Assembly (NCBI GenBank): GCA_964384215.1
Contig: CAYLLB010000017.1
Span: 1-64,000, forward strand
Length of the DNA: 64,000 bases
Reading direction: 5' to 3'
From: JAJFUV01 sp964384215
GTDB taxonomy: Bacteria > Acidobacteriota > Terriglobia > Bryobacterales > Bryobacteraceae
Below the pieces are notes generated by a model. It saw nothing but the letters and a program-made list of their open reading frames with translations. It made no database searches and had not been told where the DNA came from. A program made the position numbers and the translations under genes. Below are positions 45,806 to 55,209 of this stretch, one piece after another; the first letter of the stretch is position 1; each line of letters opens with the position of its first letter.

Positions 45806-47770
45806 GACGCGCTCGAAGCGGTACGAGCCGGCTTCGGCGAGCGCGAAGGACGTCTGCGCCCCGGCGGCGCCGTGGAGCCTCCAACCGGCGGGTACCTCCA
45901 GGCGGACAGGATCCCAGGGCCGCTGCTTCACCACGATCTCCATGTTCCGGGCGGAAGCTTTCACGTCCATCCGCGTCCCCCGGTAGAGCAGATTCGTCAC
46001 GCCGATTTCGGGCACGGCGGCGGGCAGGTGGGGCTCGATGCGCAGTGACGAGGCTTGCGGCTGCAGTCCGAGAAAACCGTACACCACGATAGACGGCACC
46101 AGACTGCTTTCAAAGAACTCCGCATCGATGCCGATGCCGCCGGCAGTGCCTCCGCCCTGCAGTTTGGTCCCGTGCTTGCCGCCTTCATAGTACTTGCGGT
46201 AGCCGCCTTCGGCCCAGACATCCTTCTCCCACGCCAGCAACTCCGCGAGGCGCTGCCAGGCGCGCTCGGGGCCCAGCACTTTAAGGTTTGCCCAAAGATC
46301 ATAGAAGGAGAATCCTAGTACGGCGCCGCCGTCCTGCACCTGCCCGCCCCAGGGGATCTTTTCCGGCCGGGTCCAGCCTTGCCCGTACCACTCCAGGTTC
46401 CGTTTCGTGGTGGCGCGCGGGCCGAAGCGCCAGTGGTAAATATCACCGCCCGTGGAAGTGTCGCCTTCGACGTTGCGGCGGCCGCTCATCCAGTCCATAA
46501 TCTCGGCGGCGTGGCGGTCCGAGGCGATGCCGTACCAGATGGCATCGAGGTTCAGGAATGTGAAGCCGTAGTCGTGAGCCTTTCCTTCCTTGTCGATACA
46601 GGCAACGAAGCGGCCGGTCTTCTTGCTCCAGAACTTCTTGTTCGCCGTGCGCTTCACCTGGGAGGCGTGACGGCGAAGCGCGGCCGGATCCAGAGCTTCG
46701 TCGCCGGCAGGAATGCCCCACCCCGGATTGTCGCGGACGGCCTGTTCGGCTTCGGCCATGGCCAAAAGGGAGGCGTAATACTGCGATGTCGAGTACATAT
46801 CGTTCCAGCCGAAGGGCATGATGTCCCAGTAATTATTGCCGATGCCGTGGCCGTAATGCATCTGCTTGGATCCATCCGGCTTTGTCGTGTACCCGGCGAG
46901 GCCGTCGTGGCCGGGCCAGCGGTTGCGGATGTGGTTGAACTCCAGGCCGCCCAGCACGGTCTGCTGGTAGCGCACCGCGCGGCGCATCCGGTTCATGACG
47001 CGCGAGAGAAACTCGATGTCACCGTTGCCGCCCGTCAACGGCAGGTAGACGCGGCGTTCGGCGCTGTACCCGGTATCCTCTTCACGCAGCCATTCGATGT
47101 AGGGCAGACGGCCGGCGGGCGGTGCCGGATCGCGCTTCCAGCGGAGTTGCACGAACGGGGCGTTGAAGGCGTCGATCGTCACATCGGCGGGGGTGGTGAT
47201 GCACGGAGAATCGCCATCGGCTTCCAGTTGCCACTTCTTGTCCCGTATGCCCAGCGAGCGTGCGTGTTCGAGTTCCCAGCCTTCGATGGCCTTCGGGCGG
47301 CCGAAGCGGGAATCCGGCCGCCGCCGCAGGAAGTGCTCCCAGACCCAACCGGGGCCGTCGTCCTGGAAATGCCAGCCGGCGGTGTAGCCCTTCTGGCCGG
47401 CCGGAGCGTTGGTCCACATGGGGAAAGGCCAACCCTGGTCGTGGGCGTGCGAGAAGTGCTGGTTGGTCCAGACGTAGCCGTCATTGTCCATGCGGATAGC
47501 GAGCAGGTCGTCACGCAGGATCCGCTGGATGGGCGCCGACCAGCCCGGGTGCAGCGCGCCTGCCATCCAGGTGTCGCTGGTGGTCAGGTACTCCTGATTG
47601 AAAAGCACGCTGCCGTGCCCGAGCCGCGTGCTGAAGTGATACCAGAGGTAATTCGATAGAAGTTGCGCTTCGGCGTCGTGGCCGGCGAAGGAAAAGCGCG
47701 GGAACTCCGGCGGTTGCGCGGCGAGCGGCATGGCGCAGGCCGCGACGAACACCAGGATCATTCGCTTCAT
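45794..47770 (-). CDS. Secreted six-hairpin (alpha/alpha) glycosidase-like protein
   Basis: A 658-residue protein with a signal peptide (ILVFVAACAMPLAA). The many Trp- and aromatic-rich helices (SNYLWYHF, TWMAGALHPGW, WPFPMWTNAPAGQKGY, YWDIMPFGWNDMYST, YYASLLAMAEAEQA) are typical of (alpha/alpha)6-barrel glycosidases of the GH15/GH65/GH94/trehalase kind. A C-terminal beta-sandwich (LRIEPHLPAAVPEIGVTNLLYRG onward) matches the cap domain found in these families. Acidic candidates for catalysis are in WNDMYS and GGQVQDGG. I cannot assign a single GH family. It is the last gene of the minus-strand polysaccharide operon starting at 53840 and overlaps the convergent secretin gene by 12 bases. Confidence 0.72.
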   Translation of the reverse strand: MKRMILVFVAACAMPLAAQPPEFPRFSFAGHDAEAQLLSNYLWYHFSTRLGHGSVLFNQEYLTTSDTWMAGALHPGWSAPIQRILRDDLLAIRMDNDGYVWTNQHFSHAHDQGWPFPMWTNAPAGQKGYTAGWHFQDDGPGWVWEHFLRRRPDSRFGRPKAIEGWELEHARSLGIRDKKWQLEADGDSPCITTPADVTIDAFNAPFVQLRWKRDPAPPAGRLPYIEWLREEDTGYSAERRVYLPLTGGNGDIEFLSRVMNRMRRAVRYQQTVLGGLEFNHIRNRWPGHDGLAGYTTKPDGSKQMHYGHGIGNNYWDIMPFGWNDMYSTSQYYASLLAMAEAEQAVRDNPGWGIPAGDEALDPAALRRHASQVKRTANKKFWSKKTGRFVACIDKEGKAHDYGFTFLNLDAIWYGIASDRHAAEIMDWMSGRRNVEGDTSTGGDIYHWRFGPRATTKRNLEWYGQGWTRPEKIPWGGQVQDGGAVLGFSFYDLWANLKVLGPERAWQRLAELLAWEKDVWAEGGYRKYYEGGKHGTKLQGGGTAGGIGIDAEFFESSLVPSIVVYGFLGLQPQASSLRIEPHLPAAVPEIGVTNLLYRGTRMDVKASARNMEIVVKQRPWDPVRLEVPAGWRLHGAAGAQTSFALAEAGSYRFERVSER

Positions 47771-47847
47771 CTTTCGTGCATCCTTGAACGGCGATCGACT
47801 GACCCGTTCATGATGCCAAAGACGGAGCGGGATTCGCCAGCGGAATC

Positions 47848-48507
47848 CTACGGCTGCAAAGGAATGGTTGCCTGGCCCGCCGGGCCGGAGTAAATCAGTT
47901 CAACCGAATGAATCTTCTGGGTTTTGCCGCGGTACTGGAAGTAGAGCAGGCCGGCCTGGGGCAGAGCGCGGTCGCCTTCGGCGAGCGTAGCTTTCTGAAC
48001 ACGCTTGCCCATGGCTCGCTGAAGTTCGAGAGGTACCTTCGGTTCCCTGTACGGCTCCGACTCGCCGGGTTGACCGCTTCCTCCGAAACTCGTCTTGGGC
48101 TTCGATTCGGACTTGGGCGGCTGCCATTCGGGATCCTTGACGGTGGCGAGCACCAGACCAAACGGCACGCTGGGCAACACGTCCTTCTTCCCGTTGAGGC
48201 GCAGCGAGAAATTGTCGAAGGATATGGTCAGCCGCTCTCCCGCCGGGCCGTACAAACCCACCTCGACGACGATGTATTCCTCAGACTTGAGAGTCGCCTC
48301 TTCGGTGGGGATCGCGTGCCCTTTGAACTCGGCTGCGATCGTCACATTCCCCGCCTTGCCGCGCGACTGATAATCGGTCGGAGCAGCTCGCGGCGGCAAG
48401 CCCTTCGCTTCGACCGGCGCTGCGCCGCCAGGCGCGTTTTGCCCGTAAAGGCACAGGCAGAATGCAGCCGCCGGGATGCAGGATCTCAAGGCGTGAAAAA
48501 GTCTCAT
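47848..48507 (-). CDS. Secreted protein of unknown function
   Basis: A 219-residue protein. The ATG at 48507 opens a signal peptide (ALRSCIPAAAFCLCLYG-QNA). The frame is open 14 codons further upstream with no better start. The mature part is rich in Lys/Pro/Gly and beta-strand patterns: GNVTIAAEFKGHAIPTEEATLKSEEYIVVEVG, then LTISFDNFSLRLNGKK and LIYSGPAGQATIPL. This resembles a small adhesive or binding beta-sandwich with a Pro/Lys-rich linker (PPKSESKPKT). I do not recognise a family. It lies 60 bases after the GT2 synthase and 77 before the six-hairpin glycosidase, all on the minus strand, so it may serve the same polysaccharide. Confidence 0.6.
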   Translation of the reverse strand: MRLFHALRSCIPAAAFCLCLYGQNAPGGAAPVEAKGLPPRAAPTDYQSRGKAGNVTIAAEFKGHAIPTEEATLKSEEYIVVEVGLYGPAGERLTISFDNFSLRLNGKKDVLPSVPFGLVLATVKDPEWQPPKSESKPKTSFGGSGQPGESEPYREPKVPLELQRAMGKRVQKATLAEGDRALPQAGLLYFQYRGKTQKIHSVELIYSGPAGQATIPLQP

Positions 48508-48567
48508 TTCAGCTAAGAACTTAACACATTCGGGAGCGTGAAGGCACACCTCGCTCCCGCCGGCGCC

Positions 48568-49836
48568 TCACTTCACCTTGCTCATCTCATATCGCTTAGT
48601 CTTGTCCCATTTATGTTCGCGGCCGACGATGAAATCGTCGTAGACGCCCGCTGCCACCAGTGGTATCCACAACTGCGCGTACGTGAAATACATAAGGCAG
48701 GCCAGCAGGATGTTCTTGGGCGAGTCCTCGCCCGGCTCGCAGCCGAGCGCGATGACGAGTTGCAGCACGAAGGTAGTGAATGCCACGATCCAGATGAGCC
48801 CGTACGGTCCGGCGATGCTCAGGTGGACCACGCCGGTGCCGAGCAGGATCAGCAGCACGTCGGAAATTACGATAGCCACAAAGAAAATGTAGTAAAGCGA
48901 GAGCGAGTAGAGCAGTTCGAAACCGATCCGCCTGGGCCTTGTTTTCAGCAGCGACCCGGCGAACTTCCGGAACACGTAATTGGAGCCGCGAACCCAGCGG
49001 CGGCGTTGGCGGAACCAGTGCCGCAGACGCTCCGGCTCCTGCTCCCAGGTGACCGAGTTGGGGATGAATTGAATCTCGTAGCCGGCCTGGTAGATGCGGA
49101 TGCTCAGTTCGGAGTCCTCGGTAAGAGCCTCTTCGTCCCAGCCGCCCAACTCCTCGATCACCTCGCGGCGGATGACGTAGTTGGTGCCGGGTAGCGTGGT
49201 GATATGCAGCAGCATCCACCGGCCCGCCTGTAGAATCCACTGGAAGGCGATGCCCTCGATGTTGATAAAGCGCGTGACGAGCGCACGATGCCGGTTCCAG
49301 GCCCGGTACATGCCGATGACCGCAGCCAGTTTCGGATGGGCGATCAACTGCGAAACCAGCGGGCGGAGCGCGCCGGGTTCGGGGACGTTGTCGGCGTCGT
49401 AGATCGCGATGATCGAGTGGCTGGCGAACTTGATCCCGTAGTTCAAAGCGGAGGACTTGCCTCGCGCCGCTTTCTCCGGTGGCACATTCACCACCCGCAC
49501 GCGGGCAATGGAATTGAACTCGTTTGCCACTTCGGCGGTGCGGTCCGTGCTGCCATCGTTGATGATGACGATTTCAATTTGGCTCTTGGGATAGTCCAGG
49601 GCGAGCAGCGCTCGGATCGTGTATGCGATCACCCGCTCTTCGTTGCGGCATGGAATCAGGATCGATACGCCCGGGCAGTCCGCGTCGGCCAGCGGGGCAG
49701 GTCCTTCGGTTCCTTCGCGCGTGCGCCGGTAGTACAGGTGGCCGAATAGAAACAGGATGATCTGGTAACCCACCATGAACCAGATGATGGTCACCGATAA
49801 CAGGAAGAAGATGTCAACGACGAGATTCGCCCGCAT
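48568..49836 (-). CDS. Membrane GT2 glycosyltransferase (processive polysaccharide synthase type)
   Basis: A 422-residue inner-membrane enzyme. An N-terminal membrane helix (about 8-32) precedes the GT2 domain with all synthase motifs: DGSTD (94-98), DADN (147-150), the acceptor-site TED (239-241) and the processive signature QRRRW (277-281). Three or so C-terminal helices follow (LYYIFFVAIVISDVLLIL; LIWIVAFTTFVLQLVIAL; LLACLMYFTYAQLWIPLVAAGV). This layout matches PgaC/IcaA/hyaluronan-synthase-type enzymes that polymerise and extrude beta-linked glycans. Its ATG overlaps the stop of the preceding large gene by one base (TAATG), giving tight coupling with the deacetylase/glycosidase-like protein. 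Substrate sugar unknown; UDP-GlcNAc is a guess. Confidence 0.9.
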   Translation of the reverse strand: MRANLVVDIFFLLSVTIIWFMVGYQIILFLFGHLYYRRTREGTEGPAPLADADCPGVSILIPCRNEERVIAYTIRALLALDYPKSQIEIVIINDGSTDRTAEVANEFNSIARVRVVNVPPEKAARGKSSALNYGIKFASHSIIAIYDADNVPEPGALRPLVSQLIAHPKLAAVIGMYRAWNRHRALVTRFINIEGIAFQWILQAGRWMLLHITTLPGTNYVIRREVIEELGGWDEEALTEDSELSIRIYQAGYEIQFIPNSVTWEQEPERLRHWFRQRRRWVRGSNYVFRKFAGSLLKTRPRRIGFELLYSLSLYYIFFVAIVISDVLLILLGTGVVHLSIAGPYGLIWIVAFTTFVLQLVIALGCEPGEDSPKNILLACLMYFTYAQLWIPLVAAGVYDDFIVGREHKWDKTKRYEMSKVK

Positions 49837-52800
49837 TACTGACTCTCCCGCTGGCGGACGATCCGCCGGAATTTAAGCCGCGCGTACGCGCCAATCATGA
49901 ACAAGGTTGCCAGGACGCCGAGGCCGCCAATAATCCAACTGGTAAACCACCCCCAGGTGTTCACCGCCACGCCGGCTTTCGTATCTGTGATGATGCGGAC
50001 TGCGTGAGAACCGGCCGGGAAAACCACCGACCAGCCGGCGCCGGCGATCTCAGGATGCGCCGCAATCCGTGCGCCGTCCACATAAACGTCCATCGGCTGT
50101 TTGTCGAACATCAGCACGGCGCGGCCGGGACTCGTGTAGCGGACTTCAATGCCTTGCTGCAGGGCGTGGGTCTGCAAGATGCCCGCGGTAGAGGCGACCA
50201 GGTGGACGGGTGCGCCGCTCGGGAGCAACCACGTGCGCCAGCCGTGTTCGATGCCGATAGTATGCTGCCCCGGTGGCAGCCACGCATCATCGACCGAAAG
50301 CACCGGCCAGGAGCGGCCATCCACCAGGAAGGGCACTCTGCGGCCCAGTGAAAACAGCACAGGGAAGGGGCTGTCCAGGCGCCACTGTTCTTTGCCTATG
50401 AGGTCCAGCCGGGCCGGTGCCGCGAGTGCTGTGCACAGAATGGGCCAGTCGTGAGCCGGCACGGTGTACTCGGAGTAAACCGCCACCCGTCCGGAAACCT
50501 CGGATGCGGCCTTCAACGTCAGGGCGAGTTCCGTGCCGGTGGCGGTGGCCAGCGCCAGCGACGTGCCTCGCAGTCCGCGATCCGGCACTACGTTGACGTC
50601 AAACATCAGCCGGCTGTGGTCCTCTATAAGCGGTTTGTAGGTCTCGGCGAATCGCAGATAGCGGTCCGGCGCCTTGTTCCAATACTCGGAGGGATCTTCG
50701 AGTTGCAGCGTGAAGGGATACTCCTGCATCAGGTCGACGAGACGCCGTGTGTCGAGACCCAGGGCAGGCCGCACATTGGGACTGTGCAGGCTGTCAAGCG
50801 CCGTAACAATCACTTCCCAGCCGCGTTCGCGCCGCAAAGGTTCGATCTCGGAGAGGATCTTGCGGTGCCAGTCGATGACGATATCCTCGCGAAAACGCAG
50901 GAACTTGTCCAGGGCCGCGCGGTTGACCGTATGGTCGTACCGCGAGCCGGGCTGGAAGATCTGTATGGGGTCGAAGTGGTTCGCGGCGCGGAATGCCTCC
51001 CGAACTTCCTTATTCATGGGCGCGAAGTTCCCGGGTTGGTACGGCTGCGCGGTGTCGCCGTCGAAGTTGAGCTCGCTGATGTTGACGCCGTCCCAATCGT
51101 GGCTGCGCAGCATGGTATTCATCCACTCCATGGCCGCGCGATAGCAATCGGGATTCTGGAAGTTCATCAGGTAGCGCCAGCCGATGCGCGCATCGGTGAG
51201 GCTGGCGGTTTTCTCGCGCCATTCCGGATGCTCCTCCCACATGCGAGGGGTGACCGCCGGGAACATGAACCAGGCGTACACGGACACACCGTTGCGATGG
51301 CAGGCGCGAACGAACTCATCGTAAGGGAAACTGAACTCGCGGGTGAAAATCCAGGCCGCGGCGTAGACAGTGCTGATGCCGGACCTCCGCCAATTCGCGG
51401 CGAGCCGGTTCAAATCCGCCCCGGGACGGTAACTGGGATCGAAGTATGCCTCCATGCGGCGGGCACGCAACGGCGTGGCGGCTCCGAAGCTCTCGACGAT
51501 GTACTGGGGCAGATTGGGATAGCGGCTGCTGGCGTAAGGGGTGAATGGATCCAGCCTTGTGGCCAGGTAGATGTATCGTCCGCTGCCGTGCCTGCCGGAG
51601 ATCGCCAGGGGTAAGCCCGTGCCAGGATCGGAGAGCAACACGCGCGCCGCTTCCGGGTAAGTAAACTCTCTGACCGTCGCTCGCGGCCGCCAACTGATGG
51701 GCATATTGTATATGGGATCCGCGACTGACATCACCGGCACTTCGCGATTGGTGTACCGCAATCCGATCGCGGAAAGCCATGGTTGATACCCTTCAAAGAT
51801 CGCGGCGCCTCCGCCGGTCACGTACCTGACCAATGCCTTTCGTTGCGCGTCGTTCAGGAGCGCGGCGGCAGCCCGCGGCACGTCGATGACGGTCCGGCTG
51901 TCCCCCGGCGCGCGGTCGAGATCGGCGACCCTGACCAGGTTCACGCGGAATCCGGCTGTCTCCAGCGCGGCCTGGTGGCTTTGCTGGTCAAACGCGTCTT
52001 CCTGGGTGGTTTTGTCCGCCCATAGCAGCCAGGCTTGCTTGCCGCTAATGGGTGTTTCCGACTTCTTAGGCCGGGAGAACCACTGCCGGAAACGAGTCCA
52101 GTATTCGTTCCAGCCGCCCGTCCACATCGTCGTGGGTTCAACGTCGGGTGGAAGGTCGCGCAAGCAGTCGACGGCGGTCCAGCCTTGGGGCGACACCTTG
52201 ATGGGGATTTCCACGGGTGTGCTGAGCCGTGAGGCAGACACCTCGGTTTTGATCAGCCTGCCCGAGCGATCATACTGGCGGACTCTCCAATACTCGTCTT
52301 TGGGCGAGACGCGCGTGACGCCGGAGGCGGTAAGAACCGCGTAGCTCCCCTCGCAGTTCACCTGGGGTGTGAAGTCGCGTATCGAGATGAACTGGTAGCC
52401 TTGGCTCCTTATGCCGTCCACAACCTTTTCGAGCAACTCAGTTTCTATGAATGGATGGAAGTAAAACGAGGCGATGCCGTCCCGTACGACCCGCATGCGC
52501 CGCGCGTTGGCCAGCACGATTTCAGGATCCGGGTTGTCACGTGGAAGGTACCCGAGGTCCTCGGGAATGATGAGGCGGCCAAAACGATCCACCACCGGAT
52601 ACGGAAACGACTGGCCCGTGTCGCCGCGCGGCAAAATCAGCGGACGGTCGTACGCCGCCGAAAAAACCTGCCGGAACGCGCGGTAGTCGGTTGCCGACGC
52701 ACCGTAGTGCGGCGGTTCGAAAGCCACCGGGAAGACGCCGTTACGGAAGCACTCCGCGAGGCCGAATCGGAGGAGCCGCAGGACGTGCGCGGTGGAATCT

Positions 52801-53840
52801 CCCGCGATGGGCGAGTCTCGCATCTCATCCCAGAACTCGTAGTCGTCCGAACTGACGCCGCGGTACTGGTGCGTTGCGCCGTGCATCACCGGCGTCCCGC
52901 CCTTGGAAACCATGTAGTGCAGCGCGTCGACAATGCCCGTGGACTCGGCCAGCCTGATTTCCACCGCCTTGCTTGGGTCGCGGTAGATCGGGATCAGAGA
53001 AACCTGGAAAGGTGCGTGTCGCTCGGCGAGGGCGTCGGCGACGCGCTTCAGGTCGTCGGGATCGCTTTCGGCGCTGACATCCTCGATGCGGATGAGCCCG
53101 CGTGCCGAATGTGCATGCTGGATCCCCAGGATGTCGTGCAACAGATCGCAAATAACCAGATAGCGGCCGCCGTCTTCCATGTAAGAGAACGGCGAGTCGG
53201 CGAAATACCAGAACTTGTCCTTCCGCACGACATAGGGCGCCACACTGGAATCGGCGCGGTGCACCTGGGCCAGGACGTTTGCCGGAGCCGGACCGTACGG
53301 CGCAACCAGGTCCAACTCGGGTTCCGAGTCGAGAAGAAGCGTGCCCTTGTACTCTACGCTCAAGCCGGTTTCCGACACGGACGACTGGAAGGCGAAACCG
53401 AATTGCTTCCGTGCCTCTTCGTTGGTAAGCAGCTGACCTATGTGCGCTCCCAACCATGTAAATGGACGGCGGGTCGTGCGGATGTCGTTCAACAGCGCGG
53501 CCGGCACCACCGTATGGCGTCCTGCGGCGATGAAGAAAGCGGCTTGGTATCGCCCTAACTGGCCGGGCGTGTAGGTCGCCATCGGTTCCAGATGCGCTTT
53601 AAGCTGGAAGTGACTTAAGAGATTGTCCAGGTTGAGGGCGTGTAAGTAGGCCCGGTCTGTCGTCTTTACAGGTTCGTCGAAGACAATCAGAACGGTGGCG
53701 GGACCTGCCGGACGCGCCGGCGGCTGGCCGAACAGAACCGTGGGCGACAGAAGCGCCGACGCCATCCCGGCAGCAAGTATCTCCCGCACCATCCGCAGGA
53801 AGGCGGCCCGTACAAGGGGCCGTGATGTACGGTTACTCAT
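49836..53840 (-). CDS. Large membrane-anchored DUF2334 deacetylase-like plus TIM-barrel glycosidase-like protein
   Basis: A 1334-residue exported protein. An N-terminal signal helix (about 15-38) precedes a domain with FDEPVKTTDRAYLHA. A DUF2334/polysaccharide-deacetylase-like region follows (about 245-480: IRIEDVSAES, VMHGATHQY, AFEPPHY). A Rossmann-like glutamine-amidotransferase-type middle (about 600-780) comes next. A TIM-barrel resembling GHL10/GH13-like hydrolases spans about 800-1110: FDPSYRPGADL, YAWFMFPAV, NFQNPDCYRAAMEW and DGVNISELNF. A beta-rich part, one membrane helix (about 1297-1318, WIIGGLGVLATLFMIG) and a basic tail end the chain. It couples to the GT2 gene (one-base overlap). 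This mirrors PgaB or PelA, which deacetylate and cleave the nascent exopolysaccharide, but the domain order and membrane anchor differ. Function is inferred only. Confidence 0.75.
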   Translation of the reverse strand: MSNRTSRPLVRAAFLRMVREILAAGMASALLSPTVLFGQPPARPAGPATVLIVFDEPVKTTDRAYLHALNLDNLLSHFQLKAHLEPMATYTPGQLGRYQAAFFIAAGRHTVVPAALLNDIRTTRRPFTWLGAHIGQLLTNEEARKQFGFAFQSSVSETGLSVEYKGTLLLDSEPELDLVAPYGPAPANVLAQVHRADSSVAPYVVRKDKFWYFADSPFSYMEDGGRYLVICDLLHDILGIQHAHSARGLIRIEDVSAESDPDDLKRVADALAERHAPFQVSLIPIYRDPSKAVEIRLAESTGIVDALHYMVSKGGTPVMHGATHQYRGVSSDDYEFWDEMRDSPIAGDSTAHVLRLLRFGLAECFRNGVFPVAFEPPHYGASATDYRAFRQVFSAAYDRPLILPRGDTGQSFPYPVVDRFGRLIIPEDLGYLPRDNPDPEIVLANARRMRVVRDGIASFYFHPFIETELLEKVVDGIRSQGYQFISIRDFTPQVNCEGSYAVLTASGVTRVSPKDEYWRVRQYDRSGRLIKTEVSASRLSTPVEIPIKVSPQGWTAVDCLRDLPPDVEPTTMWTGGWNEYWTRFRQWFSRPKKSETPISGKQAWLLWADKTTQEDAFDQQSHQAALETAGFRVNLVRVADLDRAPGDSRTVIDVPRAAAALLNDAQRKALVRYVTGGGAAIFEGYQPWLSAIGLRYTNREVPVMSVADPIYNMPISWRPRATVREFTYPEAARVLLSDPGTGLPLAISGRHGSGRYIYLATRLDPFTPYASSRYPNLPQYIVESFGAATPLRARRMEAYFDPSYRPGADLNRLAANWRRSGISTVYAAAWIFTREFSFPYDEFVRACHRNGVSVYAWFMFPAVTPRMWEEHPEWREKTASLTDARIGWRYLMNFQNPDCYRAAMEWMNTMLRSHDWDGVNISELNFDGDTAQPYQPGNFAPMNKEVREAFRAANHFDPIQIFQPGSRYDHTVNRAALDKFLRFREDIVIDWHRKILSEIEPLRRERGWEVIVTALDSLHSPNVRPALGLDTRRLVDLMQEYPFTLQLEDPSEYWNKAPDRYLRFAETYKPLIEDHSRLMFDVNVVPDRGLRGTSLALATATGTELALTLKAASEVSGRVAVYSEYTVPAHDWPILCTALAAPARLDLIGKEQWRLDSPFPVLFSLGRRVPFLVDGRSWPVLSVDDAWLPPGQHTIGIEHGWRTWLLPSGAPVHLVASTAGILQTHALQQGIEVRYTSPGRAVLMFDKQPMDVYVDGARIAAHPEIAGAGWSVVFPAGSHAVRIITDTKAGVAVNTWGWFTSWIIGGLGVLATLFMIGAYARLKFRRIVRQRESQ

Positions 53841-54001
53841 AGAAGGCTGTCATGCAGTACGATTACTGAAGGCATTGATGTTGCAGCAACCCAAGACCTA
53901 GTTTCATCATAGCGTCTTCGCGGCGCGCTTACCTATTGTTTGCGGGTAGAAATCACGTGCCGGAGCATCCCAGCTAGTAACAATTTGATTAGAGAAAGTT
54001 A

Positions 54002-54952
54002 ATGAAGAAGTGGAAAACTGTTGGGGCCCTCTTCGGGCTAAGTGCGCTGCTGGCCGGCGCAGGTTACTGGATGCGCGGGTCTAAAGTCGCCGACGCCATG
54101 CGTTTCGCCTGGTATCGCGACACCCTTTGCCCGCTTGGGCAGGTTTGGATGCGGGTGACCGAATACCGGGAGACGGCCGCGCTGATCGACCAGGCCCTTG
54201 AGGCGGAGCGCGTTGTGGCCGCCGATGGCGGCCTGGAACTCGTCGAGACTCCGCAGGGACGGTACTGGATCCCCCGGCGCAATCACGAGGTGATGGGGGA
54301 GATGATCGTCGATCGTGGGCGAGGCGTGTATGAGAGCGAGACGCACCGCGTGCAAAACGGTGACGTGGTGCTCGATTGCGGCGCGAATGTGGGCGTGTTC
54401 ACGCGCCATGCCCTGGACCGTGGCGCGCGCCTGGTGGTGGCGATCGAGATATCGCCCCAGAATCTGGAGTGTCTGCGCCGCAACTTCGCCGCCGAGATCA
54501 AGGCGGGCCGCGTGATCGTCTATCCAAACGGAGTGTGGGACAAGGAAGAGGAGCGCGACCTCAGGATTTACGACGACCAGTCCGGGGGAGACAGCGTGGC
54601 GCTCAAGTTCCCGGGCAGCCGTCCGGGACCGCGCGTGCGGCTTACGACGATCGACATTCTTGCCGCGGAGCTGAAACTGGATCGCGTCGATTTCATTAAG
54701 ATGGACGTCGAAGGCGCGGAGCGGAAAGCGCTCGCCGGGGCCAGGCTGACGGTCCAACGATACCGCCCACGCCTATCGGTGGCGCTCGAACACGAGCCGG
54801 CCGACAGGGAAGAGATCCCGCGCCTGGTACAGACGCTATGGCCGGAGGCGCAACTCGAGTACGGCCCCTGCGTTTGCGTGGAAACGGAATTCGTGCGCCG
54901 TCTGCAACCGGAAGTGCTCATGGCGCACTTCCGCAAAGCCGCTGGGATTTGA
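54002..54952 (+). CDS. FkbM-family methyltransferase with N-terminal membrane anchor
   Basis: A 316-residue protein. An N-terminal helix (VGALFGLSALLAGAGYWM, about 7-24) would tether it to the inner membrane. The FkbM core follows: DVVLDCGANVGVFTRHAL as motif I (about 118-135), VVAIEISPQNLECL, and the family hallmark DFIKMDVEGAERKAL near residue 235. FkbM enzymes O-methylate sugars or glycolipids. It is divergent from the exopolysaccharide operon starting at 53840 (161 bases between), so modification of that glycan is a reasonable guess, not a demonstrated role. Upstream AGAGAAAG gives a weak ribosome-binding site. Confidence 0.83.
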   Translation: MKKWKTVGALFGLSALLAGAGYWMRGSKVADAMRFAWYRDTLCPLGQVWMRVTEYRETAALIDQALEAERVVAADGGLELVETPQGRYWIPRRNHEVMGEMIVDRGRGVYESETHRVQNGDVVLDCGANVGVFTRHALDRGARLVVAIEISPQNLECLRRNFAAEIKAGRVIVYPNGVWDKEEERDLRIYDDQSGGDSVALKFPGSRPGPRVRLTTIDILAAELKLDRVDFIKMDVEGAERKALAGARLTVQRYRPRLSVALEHEPADREEIPRLVQTLWPEAQLEYGPCVCVETEFVRRLQPEVLMAHFRKAAGI

Positions 54953-55209
54953 ATGTAGACGAGAGTCCGGCGGCCCTCATCACGCAGAGCAGGAACCCGC
55001 TCATCGACTGGCTTCATAGGATTGCGGCTCTACGGCACACGGTGGGCACCGAGCATAATGCCGCTGCGGCTTGCACTTGCGCGGTCAGTTCCGAGAACCG
55101 GGAGCGGGATTCGACAGTGCGCCCGGACCCACGGCGTGGTGCAGAACATAGTCCAAAGCCGTGTCACCCTGGACTGCGGTAGTATTCTGCTCAGTAAGGA
55201 GATCTCGCC
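54953..55209. other. Intergenic region before the phosphoketolase operon
   Basis: A 257-base stretch without a supportable gene. AAGGAG eight bases before the phosphoketolase ATG is a good ribosome-binding site. A possible -10 element, TAGTAT (55180-55185), lacks a clear -35 partner. No hairpin terminator of quality was found after the FkbM gene. Confidence 0.4.
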
